The position numbers and the translations under genes were made by a program. Source: Bacteroides sp. UBA7333 (GTDB taxonomy: Bacteria; Bacteroidota; Bacteroidia; Bacteroidales; Bacteroidaceae). Taken from it: a stretch of 64,000 bases of DNA. Shown one piece after another: positions 19,101-27,407 of the stretch (its first letter is position 1; every line of letters begins with the position of its first letter). Location: assembly GCA_002471195.1 (NCBI GenBank), contig DKPN01000035.1, forward strand, positions 23,048 to 87,047, read 5' to 3'. The notes below the pieces were generated by a model. That model was not told the origin of the DNA. It did no database searches and saw only the letters and a program-made list of their open reading frames with translations.

Positions 19101-19735
19101 ATATCGGTTACGGTGGTCTTGATCACGTAATTGCATCGGGTAAAGATGTAAATATCCTTGTATTGGATACAGAAATCTACTCTAACACAGGTGGTCAGTC
19201 GTCTAAAGCAACTCCGGTTGGTGCTATCGCTAAATTTGCTGCTGCAGGTAAACGCGTTCGCAAAAAAGACCTTGGTTTGATGGCTACAACTTATGGTTAT
19301 GTATATGTTGCTCAAATCGCAATGGGTGCCGACCAAGCTCAAACGTTGAAAGCAATCCGCGAAGCTGAAGCATATCCTGGACCATCATTGATTATTGCTT
19401 ACTCACCATGTATCAGCCACGGCTTAAAAGCAGGTATGGGTAAAGCTCAAGCTGAACAAGTGAAAGCTGTTGAGTGTGGTTACTGGCACCTATATCGCTA
19501 CAACCCAGCGTTGGAAGCTGAAGGCAAGAACCCATTCCAATTGGATAGCAAAGAACCTAATTGGGGCGAATTCCAAAACTTCTTGAAAGGTGAAGTTCGT
19601 TACGCTTCTGTAATGAAACAATACCCAGAAGAGTGTGCAGAATTGTTCCAAGCTGCTGAAGACAATGCTAAATGGCGTTACAATAGCTACAAACGCTTGT
19701 CGCTTTGCAACTGGGGTGCTGAAATAAAAGAATAA
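16178..19735 (+). CDS. nifJ: Pyruvate:ferredoxin (flavodoxin) oxidoreductase, single chain
   Basis: Oxidatively decarboxylates pyruvate to acetyl-CoA and CO2, reducing ferredoxin or flavodoxin; the central enzyme of anaerobic pyruvate use. At 1185 residues it is the homodimeric single-chain type. The N-terminal pyrimidine-binding domain starts YPITPSSTMAEY. Two 4Fe-4S motifs are CIQCNKCAYVC (Cys690, 693, 696, 700) and CLGCGNCVDVC (Cys744, 747, 750, 754). A third cluster is bound by CSGC (Cys816, 819) and later Cys including the one in ATGCSS. The TPP site is GGDGASYDIGYGG with NTGGQSSK. Usage of favoured codons is strong, as in a highly expressed gene. It may be co-transcribed with the AAA ATPase and ends at a strong terminator. 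Confidence 0.97.
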   Translation: MTKQKKFITCDGNQAAAHISYMFSEVAAIYPITPSSTMAEYVDEWAAAGRKNIFGETVLVQEMQSEAGAAGALHGSLQAGALTSTYTASQGLLLMIPNMYKIAGEFLPCVFHVSARTLASHALCIFGDHQDVMSTRQTGFAMLAEGSVQEVMDLSGVAHLATLKSRVPFVNFFDGFRTSHEIQKIESLENEDLAPLIDQEALAEFRARALNPMSPVARGMAENPDHFFQHRESCNNYYEAVPAIVEEYMNEISKITGRKYGLFDYYGAEDAERVIIAMGSVTEAAREAIDHMMANGEKVGLVSVHLYRPFSAKHFLAAVPKTAKTIAVLDRTKEPGATGEPLYLDVKDCFYGKENAPVIVGGRYGLGSKDTTPAQIIAVFENLALPMPKNQFTLGIEDDVTFTSLPKKEEIALGGDGLFEAKFYGLGADGTVGANKNSVKIIGDNTDKYCQAYFSYDSKKSGGFTCSHLRFGDAPIRSTYLVNTPNFVACHVQAYLQMYDVTRGLRENGTFLLNTIWADDELAKNLPNKVKRYLAQKNISVYYINATQIAQEIGLGNRTNTILQSAFFRITGVIPVDQAVEQMKKFIQKSYGKKGEDIVNKNYAAVDRGGEYKQLTIDPTWANLADDAAATNNDPAFINEVVRPINAQDGDLLPVSAFKGIEDGTWYQGTSKYEKRGVAAFVPEWIADNCIQCNKCAYVCPHACIRPFVLDAEEQKDANFTQLKAVGKAFDGMTFRMQVGVLDCLGCGNCVDVCPGNPKKGGKALEMKHLEGQLAEAANWDFCVDNIKTKQHLIDTKANVKNSQFATPLFEFSGACSGCGETPYVKLITQLFGDREMVANATGCSSIYSGSVPSTPYTTNEEGHGPAWANSLFEDFCEFGLGMELANEKMRERLVKIMNEAIASECCPAEYKEVFADWINSMLDAEKSKELAAKIIPMVEASKDNCAHCKQIFDLKQYLVKRSQWIIGGDGASYDIGYGGLDHVIASGKDVNILVLDTEIYSNTGGQSSKATPVGAIAKFAAAGKRVRKKDLGLMATTYGYVYVAQIAMGADQAQTLKAIREAEAYPGPSLIIAYSPCISHGLKAGMGKAQAEQVKAVECGYWHLYRYNPALEAEGKNPFQLDSKEPNWGEFQNFLKGEVRYASVMKQYPEECAELFQAAEDNAKWRYNSYKRLSLCNWGAEIKE

Positions 19736-19759
19736 TCAGATTATTCTATTATATAAATA

Positions 19760-19796
19760 AAAGCGGAAATCCTTTCGGGTTTCCGCTTTTTGTTTT
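19760..19796 (+). terminator. Rho-independent terminator after the oxidoreductase gene
   Basis: The perfect ten-base stem AAAGCGGAAA (19760-19769) with TTTCCGCTTT (19780-19789) is followed by TTTGTTTT. It separates this gene from the convergent serpin gene. Confidence 0.9.
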
Positions 19797-19810
19797 GACA
19801 TCATTTAGAA

Positions 19811-21034
19811 TTACAGCTTATTTATTCGCCCCATAAAAAGTATAATTCCAGTGCTTTTTTCTTTTATTAAAAAGATAAATGGGCGATCGGCTATGATTTG
19901 TTTATTACCTGCACTTCCAATATTTCCTCCCATAGAAATTACCGCAGCTTCAGTACCCTCTTCATTCACCTCAATGTGCAAATCCTGTTGCAATAAGTTC
20001 AATACCAATCCACCATCGGTTATTCCACTAAAATCGGCTGAGGTATCAAAAGCATTTACCATACCCATCTTCTTTAGATAATCAACCATTGAATCACTAA
20101 AGTTTAAACGGAATTTAGGTAACCCGATATCTATTTTACCATCTTGCATTTTATCCATAATATTGTTCCAGTAAGTTGGAGTCAGAACATCATTCACTAC
20201 CTCACTCATGGCATCTTTATCATTAGGTACAATCACAACCATACTAAAAGCCTCATTTCCATAGTTTTTTTCAAACATCTTAAAATGGTCGGTTACATAA
20301 CTTAATACTGTGGCATAATCGTTCATCATGTTTACAGTATTTTTAGAACCATCAACTGCGTAAAAAATTGCACGCTCTGTATTTGACTTTTTAAATTTTT
20401 CGCTCCACTCACCTTTAAAGTAAATAGCATTCATCAGCATCAGTTGTGTCTGAGAATCTACTGATTTCAGAGGCTCTTTTATCAAATTATTGGTTTGGCT
20501 TGCACACCATTGGTTTATAATAGATGCAGCATTGTTGTCAGCAAAATCTAAAGATGAAACTTCGGCATTATAATTGACTTTATTGACATCAATAAATGAA
20601 GGTTTTAAAGAGTAATCTTTATCAATCCAAATACTATTTGCCATAGTTAGTTGAGTAGAAGGATCAACCTCTAAAAGATCGTGTGACATCTTTTTATTAT
20701 AGTTGTTAATATCTTGAACTGCAAAGTCAGCATATCCCAACATATTATTGATTTGACTTGCGGTTTCTCCATGAGAACCATTGCTGATCATTGAAAGAAG
20801 TATTTGGATACTAAATGGAGAAATTGTAAAATTTACATGATCAGTGTTTGCAGCCACATTGCGAAAAAGATTGAAAGCAAATTGATTATTTTGATTCACC
20901 ATCGATAGTTCAGCAGTTGTTAGCGGTATATCAACACGCTCTTTATATGGATTATACGGAGATACCTGGGTATCATCATTGTTACATGCCATCATTAAAA
21001 GGCTAACAATCATTAGTAACACATTTTTTCTCAT
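19811..21034 (-). CDS. Serpin-family protease inhibitor, surface lipoprotein
   Basis: Traps proteases by covalent, conformation-changing inhibition. Lipobox LMMAC gives lipidated Cys17, followed by NNDD, an acidic start like that of surface-exported Bacteroidetes lipoproteins. The complete serpin fold is present: FNLFRNV helix A, NFTISPFSI, the LMLMNAIYFKGEW strand and the signature near RPFIFLIKEKSTGIILFMG. The reactive-loop hinge EVNEEGTEAAV is of the inhibitory type, with small residues after it; the loop runs to about IADRPF, so P1 lies roughly within GGNIGSAG. I start it at the ATG at 21034 (407 residues); the frame extends nine bases to a TTG. It follows the C10 protease gene by 17 bases, and its target may be that protease. 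Confidence 0.93.
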   Translation of the reverse strand: MRKNVLLMIVSLLMMACNNDDTQVSPYNPYKERVDIPLTTAELSMVNQNNQFAFNLFRNVAANTDHVNFTISPFSIQILLSMISNGSHGETASQINNMLGYADFAVQDINNYNKKMSHDLLEVDPSTQLTMANSIWIDKDYSLKPSFIDVNKVNYNAEVSSLDFADNNAASIINQWCASQTNNLIKEPLKSVDSQTQLMLMNAIYFKGEWSEKFKKSNTERAIFYAVDGSKNTVNMMNDYATVLSYVTDHFKMFEKNYGNEAFSMVVIVPNDKDAMSEVVNDVLTPTYWNNIMDKMQDGKIDIGLPKFRLNFSDSMVDYLKKMGMVNAFDTSADFSGITDGGLVLNLLQQDLHIEVNEEGTEAAVISMGGNIGSAGNKQIIADRPFIFLIKEKSTGIILFMGRINKL

Positions 21035-21051
21035 AAGATTCAAATTTTATG

Positions 21052-22278
21052 TTAATTCATATATCTAATATTCGTCAATAGGCTTAAGGAAGAATTAAAG
21101 TCACCAAATGCACCACTCAAAAAATAACCATTACCACTAGACCAACCCCAATTACAATGTAAATAAGTTCTATCTTGATAAATAGATATATATATTTTTT
21201 TTGTATCCAGTGAATAATATGAAATTTTTTGTTGTTGACTATAATATCCATCCAAAACCCACGCATGCCCATTATTAGATTTATCAACACCAGATATATA
21301 TATAGGTAAAGATTTATTTAAATCATTAATTGCTAATTTATCACTGTAATTATTCAACTGACTACTAGTTTGATAACCAAAGTTTTTTAATACGAGTAAT
21401 ACATCTTTAGCTTTATTAGATGACTTTTCAATACCATATTTTGTATTGGCATTGATGCCAATATCATTTACTAAAAAAGCAACACTTTGAGCAGATGGTG
21501 TATAATTAGGAACATAAGAATAGCGTAATATTTCATCCCATTTATATGGATGTTTATTAAATGATGTGGGTTTTTTATGATATCCCATTATCTGAGCTAC
21601 TGCAATAGGAACACAGCCTGCGACTGCCTGCTCAGCATTATCAGTGAAACAATTATTATTATACGGAGACGATTGATTCCATGATGTACTTAGCAATGTA
21701 AATGGAGGTGAGGTAGTTATCCAGTCATGATACTGTGTATAATAGTTCTGTCCACCATATTCTGTTATTATAAACATAGATGGATCATCACCATCAGGCC
21801 TAGGAAGTATGGGTAAAATCGAAACGCTTGCTATTTCATTTAACATATAATCAGAAGCCATATCTAAATAATAAGCAACGGAGGGATTATCGTCAATACT
21901 AATGGAATTATCCGATGAGAGGGCATAAATTTCAGAAGCACGTGAATCACTTGAAACGATTACAAATCCACCATCCTTAAAATTTAATAAATAAAATAAG
22001 GTATCATTAGCAACAATATTACGAGTTTTATCAGACACATAATAAGAAATATTACTAATTTCCAAATCATCACTCCTAAAACTAAATGTTGTTTCAATAT
22101 CAGAAATATTTCGCAAAGTACTTAATGCCTTAACAGCCTTTAACACTGCTTCTTCTTTTGTAACCTTATAATTTATTTGTTTGGAATCTTTTATATCAGA
22201 TTCAGTATATAAATCTGGTTCATTACAAGATGTTACAACATATATACACAATAATAATAAAAACGTGATTTTTTTCAT
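21052..22278 (-). CDS. C10-family (streptopain-like) cysteine protease, lipoprotein
   Basis: A papain-fold protease made as a zymogen. Lipobox VTSC gives Cys18. Residues about 36-150 resemble the Spi-type propeptide of C10 enzymes (KVTKEEAVLKAVKAL ... GGFVIVSSDSR ... NPSVAYYLDMAS). The catalytic domain shows the oxyanion Gln202 in SWNQSSPYN, catalytic Cys222 in AGCVPIAVAQIMGY, catalytic His338 in NGHAWVLDGYY and the downstream NWGWSSGNGYF. Relatives include SpeB, Bacteroides fragilis bfp proteases and interpain. The length is 408 residues from the ATG at 22278. It is the first gene of a two-gene operon with a serpin and lies just downstream of a degenerate insertion sequence. Confidence 0.93.
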   Translation of the reverse strand: MKKITFLLLLCIYVVTSCNEPDLYTESDIKDSKQINYKVTKEEAVLKAVKALSTLRNISDIETTFSFRSDDLEISNISYYVSDKTRNIVANDTLFYLLNFKDGGFVIVSSDSRASEIYALSSDNSISIDDNPSVAYYLDMASDYMLNEIASVSILPILPRPDGDDPSMFIITEYGGQNYYTQYHDWITTSPPFTLLSTSWNQSSPYNNNCFTDNAEQAVAGCVPIAVAQIMGYHKKPTSFNKHPYKWDEILRYSYVPNYTPSAQSVAFLVNDIGINANTKYGIEKSSNKAKDVLLVLKNFGYQTSSQLNNYSDKLAINDLNKSLPIYISGVDKSNNGHAWVLDGYYSQQQKISYYSLDTKKIYISIYQDRTYLHCNWGWSSGNGYFLSGAFGDFNSSLSLLTNIRYMN

Positions 22279-22284
22279 AAGATT

Positions 22285-22309
22285 CAAATTTACTCTACCC
22301 TAGGATAGA
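22285..22309 (-). promoter_or_regulatory. Promoter box and operator-like palindrome of the protease-serpin operon
   Basis: On the minus strand TAAATTTG (22292-22285) matches TAnnTTTG. The ATG lies only six bases beyond it, so the transcript may be nearly leaderless. Directly upstream is a 16-base near-palindrome, TCTACCCTAGGATAGA (22294-22309, 14 of 16 symmetric positions), well placed for a repressor or activator. Confidence 0.5.
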
Positions 22310-22464
22310 ACTCGATTAATATTTATTTTATTTTAAAGTTAGAAAGTACTCTTATATTTGCTATCTGAAATAAATTTTAATATAATAACAAACATAATAT
22401 AAAACCATCGTATTAACAACTAAAACAATATTTATTTTTATTTATTATAATAATATTTCACTAC

Positions 22465-23775
22465 TATCCACTAAAAGTTGCTAGTTATTCTTTGAAATAA
22501 TTGAATTATAGTTTGTTACAAGAGATTTTGCTGCGCAACGATTTGAAATCATATTTTTGCAGTCATAAGAAGGCTGTATATAAACAAAAACAAATACGTT
22601 TTCGCTCAGATGGCAGAACTCTTGGATAATTTCAAGCTCCTACGTATCACCAAGAAGTATGATGGTAATCGTTATGTGAAGCATTTCACTTGTTAGAATC
22701 AACTTCTTACCTTGATGTTTGGCCAGCTATGCAATCGTGAAAGTCTTCGTGATTTGATTGTTGCATTGAATGCTCATCAAGATAGGTGTTATCATCTTGG
22801 GCTGAGCGAACATGTCACTCGAAGCAACCTTGCAAAAGTTAATGAAAATCGTGATTATCGTATCTTCGAGGATTTCGCCTTCGACATGATAGGAGAGGTT
22901 AGAAACAAGTGAGAGTGAATGATATCTTCAAGCTTGACGGAAATGTTTATGCTTTTGATTCCACAACTATTGCTTGTGTTTGATCTTGTTCGCTTGGGAA
23001 AAGTTCCGAAAACATAAAGGAGGTATTGAAGTTCACATTTTATATGATGCAGAAACTCAAGTACCTGCATTTATTCACATTACTGAGGTAAAGGTCAAAG
23101 ATGTCAAAGCAATAGATGTAACTTCTTATGAATCTGGCTTCATCTATGTATTTGACCGCGCTTATAACAATTATAAACGACTCGTCAAGATACATATGAA
23201 TGATTCATTTTTCGTTGTGCGGGCCAAGAAAAACATAAAGTCGAAAGTGACCAAGTGGAAAAAACGTTTGGTCAAAAATATCCTGTCCGATGGTGAAATA
23301 GAACTCACTAGTTATTTCTCCCCTAAGGCCTATCCAGAAAGTATCCGGATGATGAAATATTGGGATGAAGAAAGCCAACGAAATTTTTCTATTTGACAAA
23401 TGCAAAACAGATTTCGGCTCTACAAGTTGCAGAATTGTATAAGAATCACTGGAAAGTGGAGATGTTGTTCATATGGTAAAGAAGCATCTGAAAATCAAGA
23501 AATTCTGGAGGACTTCTGAAAATGCAGTGAAGATACAAGTCTATTCTGCTATCATTGCCTAAAGTCTTGTTTCCATCATGCGGTATGATATGAAGCTCCA
23601 CAGATCGACATATGAGGTATGCAAATTCTCTGAATTTCACTTACAGACAAAACGCCATTGAGAAATCTCTTTAGCAAAATTAAATTCAGTGATGTCAAAG
23701 AACGAAGCGGCCATGATGGACCCGTTTTATTTGATAATTTTTAATTTTAACTCGTCTTCTAAGTTATAGTGGACA
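22465..23775 (+). mobile_element. Degenerate IS4-type insertion sequence
   Basis: Imperfect terminal inverted repeats bracket the transposase remnant: TATCCACTAAAAGTT (22465-22479) and its partner AAGTTATAGTGGACA (23761-23775), matching at 12 of 15 positions. An identical ATAATAATATTT lies just outside on both sides (22447-22458 and 23779-23790). It may be a target duplication, though AT-rich sequence makes chance possible. The element is about 1.3 kb, normal for this group, and is inactive because its transposase is broken. Confidence 0.7.
22580..23741 (+). pseudogene. Broken IS4-family (DUF4372-type) transposase
   Basis: Translation in three frames gives an almost full transposase. It begins NKNKYVFAQ after an ATA that probably replaced ATG. 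A DUF4372-like N-terminus follows (KKYDGNRYVKHFTC, then a TAG at 22694-22696 where Trp is expected; FGQLCNRESLRDL; SRSNL-like segment). The frame is lost near 22910. The first catalytic Asp is in FDSTTI (22957-22959), where another stop and frameshift follow; the second is in YVFDRAYNN, and the Glu region reads KNHWKVEMLF. At least one nonsense mutation and several frameshifts make it non-functional. No intact copy is visible in the window. Confidence 0.88.
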
Positions 23776-23790
23776 CTAATAATAATATTT

Positions 23791-24039
23791 ACAGTAAAGC
23801 TATCCATGCAATAATCTCTATATCAGATATATATATATGATATATATGAAAAACAAGTTTTACTATATTCACAAATAGAGCCAATTAGTTTCTCAATAAA
23901 CCTCATATCAACACGACAGCTCTCGGTTATTACCACAATCATGTAATTTTTATATCGATATACATTAAAAAAAGCAATGACTCTTTAAAAAGACGAACCT
24001 TTGCACATACCGCAGTTACTCTAATCCTCAATCATAACA
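23791..24039. other. AT-rich intergenic stretch with no gene seen
   Basis: Between the dead IS element and the PAS-protein promoter I see no open frame with coding character, no RNA gene and no terminator. A short alternating ATATAT tract lies around 23826-23848. Confidence 0.5.
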
Positions 24040-24068
24040 TTGAAGATAAAAAAGAAATTATACCTTTG
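24039..24068 (+). promoter_or_regulatory. Promoter of the PAS-domain gene
   Basis: ATTG at 24039-24042 (-33) and TACCTTTG at 24061-24068 (-7), 18 bases apart, match the Bacteroidetes consensus. The TTG in the -7 box is in frame with the gene but is not its start; the ATG is at 24096. Confidence 0.7.
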
Positions 24069-24095
24069 AGATATAAATTATTAAAATCAATAAAA

Positions 24096-24437
24096 ATGGA
24101 ACACTATATCCCGGATTGGGCAAAAGAGATGAATTGCGCTGTAACCGTATGCGATAAAGAGGGAAATATCATTTATATGAATGATAAAGCGTGTCAAACG
24201 TTTTATACATTTGGCAATTTAATAGGCAAAAACTTATTTGATTGCCACAATAAATATTCACTTGAAAAGATAAATGAGTTATTAAACACTGGTGGGAGCA
24301 ATTGCTACACGATTGAAAAACAAGGTATAAAAAAAATGATCTACCAAACCGCTTGGAAAGAAGATGGAAAGGTAAGCGGTTTGGTAGAAATTTCGATATT
24401 ATTGCCCGATGCAATACCGAATCACATCAGATCTTAA
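24096..24437 (+). CDS. Small single-domain PAS protein
   Basis: 113 residues forming one PAS fold: AVTVCDKEGNIIYMNDKA is the classic PAS opening, followed by NLIGKNLFDCH and the C-terminal strands ending VSGLVEISILLP. There is no kinase, cyclase or DNA-binding part, so it must act as a stand-alone sensor or bind a partner. PAS domains bind haem, flavin or small metabolites, but no ligand can be inferred. Its stop codon overlaps that of the convergent fkp gene, so the two genes end in the same four bases. Confidence 0.82.
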   Translation: MEHYIPDWAKEMNCAVTVCDKEGNIIYMNDKACQTFYTFGNLIGKNLFDCHNKYSLEKINELLNTGGSNCYTIEKQGIKKMIYQTAWKEDGKVSGLVEISILLPDAIPNHIRS

Positions 24438-27283
24438 CTTCTTGAAATCTGCAGTCCGGTATTGGATAAAGACATATCAACAAAACGTGCACGCGAATTG
24501 GGAGGACATTCAATTAATATCTTACGTATCATAGCAGCAGCATGCGGATCTTTAGCTACCATATATAAATAGCCACCACCTCCTGCACCCGGAAGTTTAT
24601 ATCCTAACGTATAATCTTTGATCTTATTAATGATTTCTTCTACTTGCCGCGGATTAGTCCCAGTATCTAACAACTTATTTTGATTCCAACTTTTCTCGAC
24701 CAGATGACCGAACTCGGTGAATTGTCCACGTAATATGGCTTCATTCATATCTAAAGCATGTGATTTCATTTCATTGAGTAATGATAGATGCTTTTGTGAA
24801 TTAAGAAACATAGATCGCACAATCTCGGCCAATATACCCTTAGCTACTCGTGTAATACCTGTATAATATAAAAGATGGCATTCGCGATATTGAGGTAAAG
24901 TAAATAGCTGCTCGGGCAACCACCTTACCAGTGGTGTTTGATTAAAACCCGGGTCGGTTTGAAGCAACTTAATACCCGGGAAAACTCCACCATACTGATC
25001 TTGCCAACCACCACCGGTAGTAAGCAATTGTTCCAAAACTAATGTATATCGACAAATATCATTTTTATCCCATGCCAAACCACAAAAATCATTTAATGCC
25101 CCTAACACAGTTGAAGCCAGAATCGAACTGGTTCCCAATCCCGACCCGGCAGGAATAGCTGCTAGTAGAGTCACCTCAATACCTGAACCGAAATCTTCTA
25201 ATTGTTTCTGTAAACTTTGATAAGCATTGTCCGAAAACTCCGGCACAAAACCGGCTAGTGCTAAAGCTGCCTTTGGTATGGAAAAAGGAGAGCCAATCTT
25301 ATTGTAATGACATAATTGGTCGAAAGTAGTCACTATCTCACGCGCTCCCATGTCGATAGAGCGCAATACAATATGTGGTTCGCTGCATGGTTTCACATAT
25401 ACTTGCAAAGGGGGTTGACCGTTTAACTCGATAGCTAAATTTACAACATTTCCTCCTGCATAAAGTGCATAAGGGGGTGTATCAGTCCAACCGCCCGCTA
25501 AATCGATCCGAACAGGACTTCGTCCCCATACAATTTGGTCGGGATAAATATTGAGTTTGGGCAAACTACGCAATTGACATAACTCCTTTTTCAAACCATC
25601 ACGCAACCATTGAAATGCATTATTTTCTTCATCAAAACCATCGCCATCTCTTGCTTTTAAGATGCGAGCGCGAAGCATATGATTATGCATTTTCAACATA
25701 TGTTGATCATTGCGATGCAACACTTGAGGTAATGGCAATTCGAGATTCACAAACTCGGTTGCTACATTATCCAAGTCTAATTGATAAAAAACACTACGCT
25801 CGTAATTATCGCAAAGCGATACCCAATTCAGTTTTCTAAATTGCTCTCTTTGTTTATATAATCGCTTTAAATTGGCTTTTGCTGATATCTCATCGGCAGA
25901 TAATTTTGGCAGCGTCAACCATAAATCTTTGCCTATCTGCAACGTTGGTTCCGAAATCATCCAACGCAAAATAATTCCTAATTCATCGATAGAATCGGTC
26001 ATTGGGAATAAAGAAGCCGATTGTAAATCATCGTGTTGACCATCAATATCATCGAGTGATATGCCTCTTTCTTCCATCCATCTTCTAAATGGCATAGCCA
26101 TGTAAAGCGTTAACTCATCATTCAAGTTACCTTTAAACACATCATCCATTCCATATGGACGCACAATATAGTTTTTCTCTTCAAAAGGAATGATATCAAT
26201 ACAAACATGATTGGGTATATGCAAAGACCAATTATTAACAGGTACACCCGTTATTATTTGGTGGGTTCCGAGTTTCCATCCCGATGCTATATGGCTATTT
26301 TCAATCCAAAGAAACTCATTGTTATTTGCCAGTGTTACCTCGCAGTGGGCATTTTGAACAAATATAGCAGGGTTGGGTTTTATCTTCTTATGCATTATCA
26401 TACGCTGATCACGTATTTTTTGTTGTACGGATAAAGTTGATGAAATTAATTCTCTACTCGTACCATAATGATAGAACTCGCCTCCAGGCAATGGTAAAAC
26501 AGCTACCGAAAGTCCATTAACCTCTGCATCGTTAATAATGGGATGCTCACCTAAAGCTAATCCGTAGTCGGAATATAAATCGTAATAACCAATTTCGTTT
26601 GATGTCGGATTTTGTGAACGTTTCATCAGTAACTCAATGGCTCTATCGCTCAATATCCATACACCTATATCCATTAAAAACAGATGTGAACTTGCCAGTT
26701 CTTCTAATTTTTCTAAAGATGGCTTTTGCATCATAAAATCGAGAACTTCGGGCGTATTTCTATTCGATACAAATACACCATGACGAGTTGCTAAAGATGG
26801 GTTTACCCACAATCCATAACAAACCACATCAGCTTGTGGTATCGGTTGAAGTGGTTTTTCACAACGTAAATAAACATCACCACTGGCAATCAATGTATTT
26901 AACCCTTTCGGAGCAATACTCATTATTTTCTCATAAAGAGGAAGTTGAAGCGACAATAAGTTTTGGTTCAAGCGTTGTCCGCGTTCCCAACTGAAAACGG
27001 GAATAGGTGTCAATATTTTTCCAGATGGAGCATAAGCCGGTAAACGTCTACTCTGACCTCCTGCATGAAGCAATATTTTTTTATCTTCCGATAACCACTC
27101 TGAGAATGGCTGTGTAGACGCATCTATTTGATGACAAGCTTGCAATAACCAAGCAGTTCCTCCACCCGAACCCAACTTAGAATTAACGGGATCAGAAGTA
27201 CAAAACCAATTCGTTTCATCAACTTTTTCTAACGTATGAAAATAATCTACAAGATTGGGCGGCAACGACAGTAATTTCTTCAT
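24434..27283 (-). CDS. fkp: Bifunctional L-fucokinase / fucose-1-phosphate guanylyltransferase
   Basis: Converts free L-fucose to GDP-fucose in two steps, letting Bacteroidales decorate capsule and glycoproteins with salvaged fucose; cytoplasmic. The N-terminal half is the nucleotidyltransferase (LLHAGGQSRRLPAYAPSGK motif near the start) with beta-helix-like repeats. From about residue 580 the GHMP kinase follows: PVRIDLAGGWTDTPP near 590, the ATP loop PAGSGLGTSS near 710 and PGAGGGGYLY near 898. Starting at the ATG of 27283 gives 949 residues, the length of B. fragilis Fkp. The 17-residue upstream extension begins with the TTG of a promoter box. Confidence 0.96.
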   Translation of the reverse strand: MKKLLSLPPNLVDYFHTLEKVDETNWFCTSDPVNSKLGSGGGTAWLLQACHQIDASTQPFSEWLSEDKKILLHAGGQSRRLPAYAPSGKILTPIPVFSWERGQRLNQNLLSLQLPLYEKIMSIAPKGLNTLIASGDVYLRCEKPLQPIPQADVVCYGLWVNPSLATRHGVFVSNRNTPEVLDFMMQKPSLEKLEELASSHLFLMDIGVWILSDRAIELLMKRSQNPTSNEIGYYDLYSDYGLALGEHPIINDAEVNGLSVAVLPLPGGEFYHYGTSRELISSTLSVQQKIRDQRMIMHKKIKPNPAIFVQNAHCEVTLANNNEFLWIENSHIASGWKLGTHQIITGVPVNNWSLHIPNHVCIDIIPFEEKNYIVRPYGMDDVFKGNLNDELTLYMAMPFRRWMEERGISLDDIDGQHDDLQSASLFPMTDSIDELGIILRWMISEPTLQIGKDLWLTLPKLSADEISAKANLKRLYKQREQFRKLNWVSLCDNYERSVFYQLDLDNVATEFVNLELPLPQVLHRNDQHMLKMHNHMLRARILKARDGDGFDEENNAFQWLRDGLKKELCQLRSLPKLNIYPDQIVWGRSPVRIDLAGGWTDTPPYALYAGGNVVNLAIELNGQPPLQVYVKPCSEPHIVLRSIDMGAREIVTTFDQLCHYNKIGSPFSIPKAALALAGFVPEFSDNAYQSLQKQLEDFGSGIEVTLLAAIPAGSGLGTSSILASTVLGALNDFCGLAWDKNDICRYTLVLEQLLTTGGGWQDQYGGVFPGIKLLQTDPGFNQTPLVRWLPEQLFTLPQYRECHLLYYTGITRVAKGILAEIVRSMFLNSQKHLSLLNEMKSHALDMNEAILRGQFTEFGHLVEKSWNQNKLLDTGTNPRQVEEIINKIKDYTLGYKLPGAGGGGYLYMVAKDPHAAAMIRKILIECPPNSRARFVDMSLSNTGLQISRS

Positions 27284-27331
27284 GTCTGGCGAACTATTTA
27301 TAATTATTTTGTTTTTATATTTAATGACGTT

Positions 27332-27339
27332 CAAATATA
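27332..27339 (-). promoter_or_regulatory. TAnnTTTG promoter box of fkp
   Basis: TATATTTG on the minus strand, 48 bases upstream of the chosen ATG. It lies inside the longest open frame and so rules out the extended start. Confidence 0.6.
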
Positions 27340-27407
27340 AGTGTTTTAAGTCAGTGTTTTATCGATATTAATAATATATATATTAGGAAATTAAAAGTAG
27401 AATTAAA

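Noticed and set aside
22974..23396. 140-residue frame as a separate gene
   Set aside because: It is the middle part of the broken IS4-type transposase (FDRAYNN region) and not an independent protein.
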